Source of the DNA: Caldifarciminota bacterium
GTDB lineage: Bacteria; Hydrothermota; Hydrothermia; S141-80
Direction of reading: 5' to 3'
NCBI GenBank assembly: GCA_015490255.1
Contig: WFYF01000079.1
Span: 1-18,022 of the forward strand
Length of the DNA: 18,022 bases
Shown: positions 1 to 7,652 of the stretch, piece by piece
Numbering within the stretch: the stretch's first letter is position 1
Layout of the letters: every line of letters begins with the position of its first letter
The notes under the pieces: model-generated
The model's database searches: none
Seen by the model: only the letters and a program-made list of their open reading frames with translations
What the model was told of the DNA's origin: nothing
Translations under genes and position numbers: made by a program

Positions 1-1185
1 CACCAGATAGGGATTGCCGCCGGAAAAGCGATAGATTGTGTTCACCAGCGTGGCATCCGGCTCCATCTGGAGTGCCCGGTGAAGGAGCACCCGCACCTGC
101 TCCCGGGAGAGGGGAGGCACGGGGATCTCTTCCACCCGCCCCTCCCGGTGAAGGGCGTGAAGATAGGACTGGGCCACCCGCTCCTGCTCCTCTTTCCGGA
201 GGGTCCCCACAAACCGCAGGCCCGACCGCAGAAGGAAATACAGAAGCTCCTGACTGGACTCGTCCAGCCACTGGAGATCGTCCAGCATCAGAACCTCTGC
301 CGGGGTCAGCTCAAGCAACCGGAAAACCGCTTCAAACAGGCGGGTCCGGGAGGCGGGTTCCGCGCCGGTGCGGTTCAGGAGGGCCATCAGGTCTTCCCGG
401 TAGGGAGGGGGAAGGGATTCCATCAACCCGGGATGTTGCTGGAGAGCGGCCTGGATCATCTCAATGAAGGGGGCATAGGCCATGCCCTGAAAGAGCGCAT
501 AGGCGTTGCCCCGGAGGAAGGAGACGTTCCGGGATGTGAGGAATTCGGTGAGAAGGCGGGTTTTGCCGATTCCTGCAGGACCGGTGACCAGGATCAGCCC
601 CGGATGGTTCTGGAAAGCGCGTTCCAGGGATCGTTCTTCCCGAATACGGGGAATGAAGGCCACCGGCCACTCCAGGGTGGGGGTTCGGGTGTGGGCGGAT
701 TCCACCCGGTTGCGGCCCAGGTTTTTGGCCCGATACAGCGCTTCATCCGCCCGGGCAAAGAGATCGTTCAGGCTCCAGCCGTCCACCGGAAAGGTGGCCA
801 CGCCAATGCTTCCGGAAATCTCGTGGCCGTGGAGGGAAGTTTTCCGGAGTTCCTCCAGCAGACGGTTGGCCACCTTCCAGGCGGTGTCCTGGTCCGTGTG
901 GGGCAGGACCAGAATGAACTCGTCGCCGCCGTACCGGATGATGAGATCGCTGTGACGCAACCGGGATCGGAGAAACTGCACCAGTTCCCGGAGAACCGCG
1001 TCCCCCTCCAGATGGCCATAGGTATCGTTGATGGCCTTGAAGTTGTCCAGGTCCAGGACCAGCATGGAAAGGGGGAGCCCCAGGTTGCGCATCTCTTCAA
1101 ACACCTGGGGAAGGGCCTCCCGGAGATACCGGCGGTTGAGGGCCCCCGTCAGATCGTCCCTGTATTGATCGGCGAAGTCCCGCAT
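1..1185 (-). CDS. GGDEF diguanylate cyclase fused to STAND/AAA ATPase (partial, 3' end beyond window)
   Basis: The frame is open from the ATG at 1185 to base 1 (395 residues seen). Residues about 10-165 form a GGDEF domain with an intact GGDEF motif (86-90), an RHSD inhibitory site (77-80) five residues before it, and the usual DLDNFKAIND metal/substrate segment. It should therefore make cyclic di-GMP from two GTP and show product inhibition. After residue about 175 comes a STAND-type ATPase with Walker A GPAGIGKT (202-209), Walker B VLMLDD (298-303) and an SGGNPYLV segment at the visible end. No membrane segment or classical sensor domain precedes GGDEF, so the protein is probably cytoplasmic and senses through the ATPase and whatever follows beyond the edge. 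It lies 50 bases after the aminomutase stop. An in-frame GTG at 1209 would add eight residues, but neither start has a clear Shine-Dalgarno sequence. The domain calls are secure and the signal sensed is unknown. Confidence 0.9.
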   Translation of the reverse strand, partial: MRDFADQYRDDLTGALNRRYLREALPQVFEEMRNLGLPLSMLVLDLDNFKAINDTYGHLEGDAVLRELVQFLRSRLRHSDLIIRYGGDEFILVLPHTDQDTAWKVANRLLEELRKTSLHGHEISGSIGVATFPVDGWSLNDLFARADEALYRAKNLGRNRVESAHTRTPTLEWPVAFIPRIREERSLERAFQNHPGLILVTGPAGIGKTRLLTEFLTSRNVSFLRGNAYALFQGMAYAPFIEMIQAALQQHPGLMESLPPPYREDLMALLNRTGAEPASRTRLFEAVFRLLELTPAEVLMLDDLQWLDESSQELLYFLLRSGLRFVGTLRKEEQERVAQSYLHALHREGRVEEIPVPPLSREQVRVLLHRALQMEPDATLVNTIYRFSGGNPYLV

Positions 1186-1191
1186 GGGGTT

Positions 1192-1220
1192 AGTATATAC
1201 ATTGCTCACCGATGGTTCAA
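1192..1220 (-). promoter_or_regulatory. Sigma-70-like promoter giving a near-leaderless GGDEF transcript
   Basis: On the minus strand TTGAAC (1220-1215) is followed by a 17-base spacer and TATACT (1197-1192). Only six bases separate the -10 from the ATG at 1185, so transcription would begin at or within a base or two of the start codon. This fits the lack of a ribosome binding site. It is inferred from sequence only. Confidence 0.5.
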
Positions 1221-1222
1221 AT

Positions 1223-1251
1223 GGGGTCCGGGCCTTTCAGGCCCGGACCCC
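1223..1251 (-). terminator. Hairpin holding the aminomutase stop codon in its loop
   Basis: A perfect 12-base inverted repeat (1223-1234 with 1240-1251) encloses a five-base loop, TGAAA on the minus strand, whose TGA is the stop codon of the aminomutase gene. The minus-strand tail is ATTTGAA, only moderately T-rich. The hairpin could act as an intrinsic terminator, an attenuator, or an RNA-stabilising 3' structure. The tail overlaps the -35 of the next promoter. Confidence 0.55.
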
Positions 1252-2577
1252 CGCATCGGCGGTCTGTTTCCATGGGAGGGGCCATTCCTCCTCCTCAAAA
1301 AAGAAGTGCTCTTTGCCGAACGCGGGTTTGAGCTCGTCCAGCCAGGTGGCGTCGGGATCAAACCGGGCGAAGAAGGGCCGGTGGACCCAGTCGGGGTTCC
1401 GCCCCTGGAGGAATCGCAGGACAAACACCTTCTCGCCGTTGACTTCGGCCACACCCACCACCTGGACCTTGCCGGGTTTGGCGGACATGCTGGGTCCCCG
1501 CACCGTTCGGGCAAGACCGCTCACCCGGGAATAGGCACTCCGGAAGATTTCCCAGGCCCGCACCAGGGGAAGGGCGAAGTAGTGGTGGGCTCCCGTGTCT
1601 CTTGCGACAAACATATAATAGGGCACAAGCCCCAGGTTCACCTGGGTGCGCCACATCTCGGCCCACGCGTCGGGATCGTCGTTGATGTGGCGGATCACGG
1701 GAGACTGGGTGCGGATCTGGGCGCCGGTGGCCCGGATGCGCTCAATGGCTTTGCGCACGATCTCGGTGGAAAGTTCCCGGGGGTGGTTGAAGTGGGCCAT
1801 GATGGCCAGATGTTTGCCCGCTTTCACGATGCGCTCAAAGATCCGGAGAAATTCGTCCGCCTCCCGGTCGGTCACGAACTTGTAGGGCCAGTAGGCCAGA
1901 GCTTTGGTCCCGATGCGGATGTTCCGGAGGTGAGGAAGATCCGCAGAGAGCAGCGCGTCAATATACGCCCCGAAGATTTTCGCATTCATCACCATGGGAT
2001 CGCCGCCGGTGAAGAGCAGGTCGCTCACCTCGGGATGGGCCTGGAGATATTCAATCACGTCTTCAATTTCCTTCATGGCGAACTTCAGGTCGTCCATGCC
2101 CACGAACTGGGGCCACCGGAAGCAGAAGGTGCAGTAGGCGTGGCAGGTCTGGCCCTGGGAGGGAAAGAACAGCACGGTTTCGTAGTATTTGTGCTGGAGA
2201 CCGGGGAGCCTTTTCCCGTTCACCTGAGGGACGTTGAGCTCCATCTGTCCTGCGGGGTGAGGGTTCAGCTTCATCCGGATGCGGATGGCTTCCTTGAGGA
2301 TGGCCTCTTTCGGGGCGTTGCGTTTGAGCAGGCTGGAAATCGCCTCAAAGTCTTCCGGGACCAGCATTTCAGGCTGGGGAAAGTTGAGGCGATAGATGGG
2401 ATCATCCGGGACTTTGTCCCAGTCAATCAGTTCGTTCACCACATAGCTGTTGGTCTTAAAGGGAAGCACCCGCCCCACCACCTCAATGGCCCACCGGTAC
2501 TCCTCGGGGAGTTTCTGAATCTGGGGGATTTTTGTGTAATTGTGCAGACTGTATGCCTGGTACCGATATCCCTGCAT
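1237..2577 (-). CDS. KamA-family radical SAM/PLP amino acid 2,3-aminomutase
   Basis: This 446-residue protein belongs to the lysine 2,3-aminomutase (KamA) family, which moves an alpha-amino group to the beta carbon using S-adenosylmethionine, a 4Fe-4S cluster and pyridoxal phosphate. The cluster motif CxxxCxxC is C145, C149 and C152, and the SAM-binding TGGDP segment is at 190-194. K367 in GPSMSAK aligns with the PLP lysine (K337 of the Clostridium enzyme, by remembered numbering). The two aspartates that hold the lysine side chain there (D293, D330) line up with R326 and R360, so the substrate is probably not lysine; an acidic amino acid such as glutamate is a reasonable guess. The ATG at 2577 has AAGGAGG seven bases upstream; an upstream in-frame ATG at 2607 lacks this. 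The gene sits alone behind a strong promoter. The family is secure and the substrate is not. Confidence 0.9.
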   Translation of the reverse strand: MQGYRYQAYSLHNYTKIPQIQKLPEEYRWAIEVVGRVLPFKTNSYVVNELIDWDKVPDDPIYRLNFPQPEMLVPEDFEAISSLLKRNAPKEAILKEAIRIRMKLNPHPAGQMELNVPQVNGKRLPGLQHKYYETVLFFPSQGQTCHAYCTFCFRWPQFVGMDDLKFAMKEIEDVIEYLQAHPEVSDLLFTGGDPMVMNAKIFGAYIDALLSADLPHLRNIRIGTKALAYWPYKFVTDREADEFLRIFERIVKAGKHLAIMAHFNHPRELSTEIVRKAIERIRATGAQIRTQSPVIRHINDDPDAWAEMWRTQVNLGLVPYYMFVARDTGAHHYFALPLVRAWEIFRSAYSRVSGLARTVRGPSMSAKPGKVQVVGVAEVNGEKVFVLRFLQGRNPDWVHRPFFARFDPDATWLDELKPAFGKEHFFFEEEEWPLPWKQTADAGVRA

Positions 2578-2584
2578 CCTCCAG

Positions 2585-2591
2585 CCTCCTT
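2585..2591 (-). promoter_or_regulatory. Ribosome binding site fixing the aminomutase start
   Basis: AAGGAGG lies seven bases before the ATG at 2577. It supports this start over the in-frame ATG at 2607, which would add ten residues. Confidence 0.8.
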
Positions 2592-2623
2592 GTTCTTCGC
2601 GCTGCACACGTCAGAACAACCCC

Positions 2624-2652
2624 ATTATAAGCGAAAAAGGCGTGGATGTCAA
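2624..2652 (-). promoter_or_regulatory. Consensus sigma-70 promoter of the aminomutase gene
   Basis: On the minus strand a perfect TTGACA (2652-2647) is separated by 17 bases from a perfect TATAAT (2629-2624). The predicted transcript would start near 2617 and carry a leader of about 40 bases that includes the ribosome binding site. A full consensus promoter suggests strong housekeeping-type expression. Confidence 0.85.
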
Positions 2653-2804
2653 GGAACCGCCCTGACGCATCCGGAATCCCCGCGGGGAAAACGCGCGGGG
2701 CCCTTTCCAAAAAGCGTCTGTTCGCGGAACGGTGTTGTGGGAGAAACCGGCGAGACCGTGCCCGCGGGGCCGGGTTGCGGAAGATTCTTGTGGGGCGCGG
2801 ATTC

Positions 2805-2833
2805 TTGACAGAATACCCCGGAGGGTGTATGGT
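2805..2833 (+). promoter_or_regulatory. Possible promoter of the cyclase-STAND gene, overlapping its start codon
   Basis: TTGACA (2805-2810) is followed at 17 bases by TATGGT (2828-2833), a 4-of-6 match to the -10. The ATG of the favoured start (2829) lies inside this -10. If the promoter is used, translation would have to begin at the next in-frame ATG, 2856. Confidence 0.4.
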
Positions 2834-5800
2834 AAAGAAAAACGAGAGAAGTTGTATGCATTGTTCTTCCTGCGGGGGTGTTCTTCCTCCGGAAGCGAGG
2901 TTTTGCCCTCAGTGTGGGCGTCAGGTCAAAATCCCGAAGGATGCCTATCACCCGGTCACGGTGGTGTATGTGGATATCGTGGGCTACACCCGCATGGTCA
3001 GGACCCTTTCCCCGGAAGATGTGGCCACCGTCACCACACGGTTCTTTGATCTGCTTGAAGAAACGGTAACCGAGGCAGGGGGGATTCTCTATCAGAAGCT
3101 CGGCGACGGTGCCCTGTGCGTGTTTGGCTATCCCCGGGTGATGGAGGACGCTGCGGTGCAGGCGCTTCAGGCCTGCGTCCGCCTGACCCAGCGTCTTCCG
3201 GAAGTGGATCCTGACCTCCGGGTCCACGGCGGGGTTGCCTCCGGAAAGGTCCTGGTGGTCCCGGGGCCGGAAGTCCGGTTCATCGGGGAACCCATGAATC
3301 TGGCAGCCCGTCTGGAAACACGGTCCAAGCCCGGGGAGTTCCTGGTGGATGTTGCCACCCGGAATCGGGCGGCCCACGCCTTCACCTTCACCCACGGCGT
3401 CACTGCGGAAATCCCCGGATTCGGTCCCCGGGAGGTGTTCATTCTCCAGACGTCCCGGGAGGATGCCCGATCCTGGCGAAAAACTTCCAGCCGGGTTTTT
3501 GTCGGGCGGGAGCGGGACCTGCTGGCGCTGGACAGAGCATGGACACGCTTCATCCACGAACCCCATCCCACCATGGTCCGGATCCATGGGGAGGCCGGCA
3601 TCGGCAAGACCCGGCTCCTGGCCGAGTTCCTCCGGAGGATTCCCCGCAACAAGGTCGTGATTGCCCGGGCCCTCCCCTTCGGGATGCCTCCTTTCGGCCC
3701 CCTTCTCCTTGCCCTCCGGGATGCCCTTTCCTCGGTTCCTGAAAGGATTCCGTCCCGCCTGTTCGGGCAGAACCCCGATCTTGCGGGAGAACTGAAAACC
3801 TATGCCCGGCAGCTCCTTCCCAGCGAACCGGAAGAAGCTCTGGAAGTGCTTGTGGGCATGCTGTCCTCCCTCTTCTTTGAGCCCCGCCTTCTGGTGCTGG
3901 ATGACGCCCAGTGGGCGGATGAGAAAACCTTTCAGGCGATTGAGTCTCTGTTCCACAGGGCCCACCCCATCTTCTTCCTTCTGAGCGCCCGTCCGCCCGA
4001 CCCCGGAAAGCCCTTTTTCCATGCCACGCTGAGCCACCTTGAACGGGAAATTCCTTCCTCGGTGATTCGCCTCGGTCCCTTCACCCATGAGGAGTCCTGG
4101 ATTTTCTGGGAGAGCCTGCACGGGAAACCCCCGGATGAGGATGTGTTTGAGCGGGTTTTTCTCCGCACTGGCGGGGTTCCCCTCTTTGTGGAGGAGGCTT
4201 CCCGGCTGATCGCGGAGGAGGGGGCCTCTTCCGGCGTGCTGCCCGAGCGCCTGGAAGACATGATCCGGGCCCGCATCAGCCAGTTTCCTCCCGAATGTCA
4301 GAACCTCCTGGCGTGCGCTTCCCTGCTGGGTCCGGTTTTCCCTCCAGAACCCGTACGGAAGGCCCTGAAGCTGTCCGAAGAGGTCTTCCGGAAGACCCTT
4401 GCGCACCTGGTGCGCCACGGGCTCCTTGTGCGGGACGATCCATCCACGGGGGAGGACGAACGCTACGCTTTCCGCCATATCCTCTTTCAGGAGGCGGTGC
4501 AGGCAAGCCTTCCCCGGGATCGTCTGCGGACCTATGCACAGGCCCTCCTGAAAGATCTGGAGGGGAATGCCACAGGAGTGTCTGCGGGCCTGTCCCGCGC
4601 CCAGATCCTTGCCCGGCTTGCCTGGCTCTCGGGGGACGGCTCCCGAGCCGCCCGGTATCTCCTTGAGGCCCTCCGGGAGATGGAACGGGCGGGATCGTGG
4701 CGCCAGATGCTCCGCCTTTTTGGAACCTTTCAGGATCTGGAAAACGTTCCACCGGAACTGGAACAGTCCCTTGAGCTTCTGCGTGTCCGCGCCCTGATCC
4801 GATCCGGGAACCTGGACGAAGCCCGCAGGATTCTGGAGAATCTGGAGGGGGACGAAGCCCGGATCCTCCGGGGAGAAGTCCTGCAGGCTGCGGGGGAATA
4901 CCGGAAGGCCTTTGAATATCTCCGGCACGTTACCATTCACGATGGGCGGTTCCACCTCCGCCGGAATCTGATGCTTCTTCACCTTGCGGCCTTTCAGGGA
5001 GATCAGCAACAGGTGGAGGCACTGTGGCAGGAGATCACCCGAATCTCCCTTCCCGAGGATCCGGTAACCCGTGCCGAACTTCTCCTGACCCGGGCGGACA
5101 CCCTGCCCTATGAGCGATTCAAAACACGGATTCGGCTCTACCGGGAAATTCTCACCCTGGCGGAAGAACACGGTCTGATGGGGTTTGCCCGGGAAGCGCG
5201 GAATGCCCTGATGGAACTGTCCTATCGGGGACACATCGCCGAAGCCCTGAGCTTTGTGGAAACCGCCCTTCAGGATGCACGGGCCTCCGGAGACAGGGAT
5301 CAGGAGATGCGGGCACGCTATCACCGGGCCATCATGTATGCCCAGATCGGCGCCCTGGATCTCGCCCGGGAGGACCTCCAGGCATACTGGACTCTGGGGG
5401 AAAAGGCGGGGAACCGAAGCATCCACATTTTCGGCAACTGGCTCCGGGCCTTCATCGCCAAGACCGCCAACGAGGTGGACGAGATGTTCGCGGCCTTTCG
5501 GGAGGCGAGCACCTGGGCATGGCGATTGGGGAAACGGGACACCCGGGAATATTTCATGGACGACTTTGCCCACGCCCTGATGGAGCACGGCCATTCTGTC
5601 GGTCTTGCCCTCGCCCGCCGGTTTTCCCGCACCTGGCCGCTCTACCGGAGACTGTTTTTCGTCTGGCGGTGGGACCTGGAACCGGTGGACTGGCGGGACA
5701 TCTTCCGGCACGCGCCGCCCCACCTCTCGTGGGGGGAATGGCTCCACCTGATGACCGTGGTGATGGAGAAAGATCCCCGGGCCCATGCCGCGCTGGAGTG

Positions 5801-5909
5801 GAAAGCCCGGAAAATTTTTGGGTTTGTGCTTTTCCGCACGCCAGAACATCTGCGTCACCATCTGCTGCGCCATCCGTGGTATGGCTTTCTCGCCCCGCCG
5901 GCTGCCTGA
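2829..5909 (+). CDS. Zinc-ribbon class III nucleotide cyclase fused to STAND ATPase and TPR-like repeats
   Basis: This 1026-residue protein has four parts. A zinc ribbon uses C12, C15, C26 and C29. A class III cyclase domain spans about 43-207, with metal aspartates D49 (VDIVGYT) and D93 (KLGDG), K90, and the N157/R161 pair of NLAARL, so the catalytic set looks complete and it should form cAMP or cGMP. A STAND ATPase follows, with Walker A GEAGIGKT (254-261), Walker B LVLDD (355-359) and a GGVPLFVEE segment. The remainder, from about 600, is rich in paired helices of TPR type. There is no membrane segment. GGAGGG four bases before the ATG at 2829 supports this start, although ATG 2856 is possible and would keep the zinc ribbon. 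Such architectures are usually annotated as adenylate/guanylate cyclase with ATPase; the ligand is unknown. It is the only plus-strand gene here and is divergent from the aminomutase gene. Confidence 0.92.
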   Translation: MVKKNERSCMHCSSCGGVLPPEARFCPQCGRQVKIPKDAYHPVTVVYVDIVGYTRMVRTLSPEDVATVTTRFFDLLEETVTEAGGILYQKLGDGALCVFGYPRVMEDAAVQALQACVRLTQRLPEVDPDLRVHGGVASGKVLVVPGPEVRFIGEPMNLAARLETRSKPGEFLVDVATRNRAAHAFTFTHGVTAEIPGFGPREVFILQTSREDARSWRKTSSRVFVGRERDLLALDRAWTRFIHEPHPTMVRIHGEAGIGKTRLLAEFLRRIPRNKVVIARALPFGMPPFGPLLLALRDALSSVPERIPSRLFGQNPDLAGELKTYARQLLPSEPEEALEVLVGMLSSLFFEPRLLVLDDAQWADEKTFQAIESLFHRAHPIFFLLSARPPDPGKPFFHATLSHLEREIPSSVIRLGPFTHEESWIFWESLHGKPPDEDVFERVFLRTGGVPLFVEEASRLIAEEGASSGVLPERLEDMIRARISQFPPECQNLLACASLLGPVFPPEPVRKALKLSEEVFRKTLAHLVRHGLLVRDDPSTGEDERYAFRHILFQEAVQASLPRDRLRTYAQALLKDLEGNATGVSAGLSRAQILARLAWLSGDGSRAARYLLEALREMERAGSWRQMLRLFGTFQDLENVPPELEQSLELLRVRALIRSGNLDEARRILENLEGDEARILRGEVLQAAGEYRKAFEYLRHVTIHDGRFHLRRNLMLLHLAAFQGDQQQVEALWQEITRISLPEDPVTRAELLLTRADTLPYERFKTRIRLYREILTLAEEHGLMGFAREARNALMELSYRGHIAEALSFVETALQDARASGDRDQEMRARYHRAIMYAQIGALDLAREDLQAYWTLGEKAGNRSIHIFGNWLRAFIAKTANEVDEMFAAFREASTWAWRLGKRDTREYFMDDFAHALMEHGHSVGLALARRFSRTWPLYRRLFFVWRWDLEPVDWRDIFRHAPPHLSWGEWLHLMTVVMEKDPRAHAALEWKARKIFGFVLFRTPEHLRHHLLRHPWYGFLAPPAA

Positions 5910-5996
5910 GCCTGTAGTATGGAGGAGGGAGGCACCCTGTATCGCCGGGGGCTCTCCACACCACCCTCTCCGTATTTTATTGAACCCGATGCAGGA

Positions 5997-6023
5997 AACT
6001 GGAAGGTTGATCCGGTTATTTTT
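5997..6023 (+). terminator. Intrinsic terminator after the cyclase-STAND gene
   Basis: A seven-base stem (AACTGGA at 5997-6003 with TCCGGTT at 6011-6017, one G-U pair) with a seven-base loop is followed by ATTTTT. It lies about 90 bases after the stop, in the 220-base gap between this gene and the convergent murE. Nothing else was recognised in that gap. Confidence 0.55.
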
Positions 6024-6129
6024 ACTGATGGGGAGGGTTGGGCATTTGCTTTCCTTCAGTCTCTCCCGCCATGGGATCCGGTGAAACCATTCCCACGGCG
6101 AGAATTTTGCAAAACCCTTTCGTTCCAGG

Positions 6130-7614
6130 CTATCTCTTCGGGCCCCCCGCGGGGTGGATGCGGCTATACCCCGCCGCCAGCACCACGTCCTGATCCCGGT
6201 AGGGATACCGGACCCCCTGAATCTCCTGATAGTCCTCGTGGCCTTTCCCGGCGATGAGCACACACCCTCCCGGGGGGACTTCCGAAAGGGCCTGCCGCAC
6301 GGCTTCTTCCCGGTCCTGAATCACCCTCGCGGGGCAGGTCATTCCGGAAAGGATGTCCTGAAAGATCTGCGCCGGTTCCTCGTTTCGGGGATTGTCCAGG
6401 GTCAGGATCACGCGATCCGCGAGACGCTCCGCCACCCGTCCCATCTGGGGGCGTTTGCCCCGGTCCTTCTCCCCTCCCGCCCCGAACACGATCCAGACCA
6501 CCGGAAAGTGCTTTCGCAAACTTTCCAGGGCTTTACGGATGCCGTCGGGGGTGTGGGCATAGTCTACCACGGCAACCCTTCCCTCCGGACCCGTGAACAT
6601 CTCCATGCGGCCGGGAACGCCGGGAAAGGATGGCACCGCCTCCTCCAGGACCTCCCACGGGAGGCCGATCTCCCGGGCGGAGGCCACCGCCGCAAGAAGG
6701 TTGTCCCGGTTATGGTCGCCCAAAAGGGGGAGGAAAAACCGGTGTCCGTTCACGGAGATCCCCAGTCCACCGGGGGTGCGGCGTACGATCCGGGCGCGAT
6801 AGTCTCCGTCCTGTCCCAGACGAACCACCCTCCCCCGGGCATGACGGATCATGAGGTCGCTCCAGGGTCCCAGCCGGATCAGGCTGGTTTCGCTCTGAGC
6901 AAACAGCCGGGCCTTGGCCAGGGCATAGCGTTTCAGGGTCCGGTGATAGTCCAGATGTTCCCGGGTCAGGTTGAGAAAAATGCCCTGGGTAAAGGCAAGC
7001 CCCCGGGTCCGCCCCTGATCCAGAGCGTGGGAAGACACCTCCATGACCGCAAAGTGCCCCCCCTGCCGCACGGTGCTGGCAAGCAGCCGGGCCAGCCGCA
7101 GGGGCGGCGGGGTGGTGTGGGAGGCCCGCAAAGTTTCCCCGGGAAGGCGATAGGCCAGCGTGCCCAGAAGACTCCCCTTCCAGCCTGCCCGGGAAAGAAT
7201 GTGGTGAAGCAGAAAGGTGGTGGTGGTTTTGCCGTTTGTTCCTGTGACACCGATCAGCACCAGATCACGCAGTTCGGGATAAAACATCGTCCTGAGGATG
7301 TTCAGATGTTCGTCTTTCAGGGGCAGGGTCGCATGGGGGACGGGAAGGTCCAGGGGTTCCTCGCTCAGCACGGCGGAAACCCCCCGGCGGAGGGCTTCCC
7401 CGGCCAGCGCCTTCGGATCGTGCCGGGTGCCCTTCCGGAGCACGAGCAGCACCCCCGGACCGGCGTCTTCCGTCCAGTCCGTCACCTCATCCAGAACCGC
7501 GTCCTCCCGGGGCGGTTCCAGTCCGAGGGCCTGACACACCTCACGCCACCGCGGCATGAAAAAATGATACGAAATCCGGGATGAACCGTCCGGGGGTGGA
7601 AATCGCGCCCCCAT
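6130..7614 (-). CDS. murE: UDP-N-acetylmuramoyl-L-alanyl-D-glutamate--2,6-diaminopimelate ligase
   Basis: MurE adds the third amino acid to the UDP-MurNAc dipeptide in cytoplasmic peptidoglycan synthesis, using ATP. The 494-residue length is normal for the family. The ATP loop TGTNGKTT is at 124-131, followed by the HTTPP and SSHALDQGR segments, NLTREHLDYH, and YALAKARLF with the lysine that is carbamylated in this family. The DNPR motif (407-410) is the mark of meso-diaminopimelate-adding enzymes, and GKGHEDYQ follows near the end. The start at 7614 has AAGGA eight bases upstream. An ATG at 7557 would begin closer to the usual family start but has no visible ribosome binding site. The gene is not in a division/cell-wall cluster: it follows a propeller pseudogene by 38 bases and converges on the cyclase gene. 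Confidence 0.95.
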   Translation of the reverse strand: MGARFPPPDGSSRISYHFFMPRWREVCQALGLEPPREDAVLDEVTDWTEDAGPGVLLVLRKGTRHDPKALAGEALRRGVSAVLSEEPLDLPVPHATLPLKDEHLNILRTMFYPELRDLVLIGVTGTNGKTTTTFLLHHILSRAGWKGSLLGTLAYRLPGETLRASHTTPPPLRLARLLASTVRQGGHFAVMEVSSHALDQGRTRGLAFTQGIFLNLTREHLDYHRTLKRYALAKARLFAQSETSLIRLGPWSDLMIRHARGRVVRLGQDGDYRARIVRRTPGGLGISVNGHRFFLPLLGDHNRDNLLAAVASAREIGLPWEVLEEAVPSFPGVPGRMEMFTGPEGRVAVVDYAHTPDGIRKALESLRKHFPVVWIVFGAGGEKDRGKRPQMGRVAERLADRVILTLDNPRNEEPAQIFQDILSGMTCPARVIQDREEAVRQALSEVPPGGCVLIAGKGHEDYQEIQGVRYPYRDQDVVLAAGYSRIHPAGGPKR

Positions 7615-7652
7615 CCTTCCTATCCTTCAGGGAACCGGAATTCTGCTGGAGT

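Noticed and set aside
2676..2704. GC-rich inverted repeat in the divergent intergenic region
   Set aside because: The CCCCGCG/CGCGGGG pairing is short with an A-rich loop and no T-tract. It fits no riboswitch or terminator I know, and may be chance in GC-rich DNA.
79..2808. A 909-codon open frame on the plus strand
   Set aside because: It runs antisense through both the GGDEF gene and the aminomutase gene, has low-complexity composition and no recognisable motif.
2646..2828. N-terminal extension of the cyclase-STAND protein by 61 residues from an upstream ATG
   Set aside because: The extension is basic and unstructured, lies over the aminomutase promoter, and has no ribosome binding site. 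The zinc ribbon makes a natural N-terminus close to the start at 2829.
5919..6257. A 112-codon plus-strand frame in the gap after the cyclase gene
   Set aside because: It runs through the terminator hairpin and into the 3' end of murE, with no motif and an implausible composition.
2649..6263. A 1204-codon open frame on the minus strand opposite the cyclase-STAND gene
   Set aside because: The product is rich in Pro/Gly/His with no domain logic, and the opposite strand has complete, well-known motifs. It is a by-product of high GC at third codon positions.
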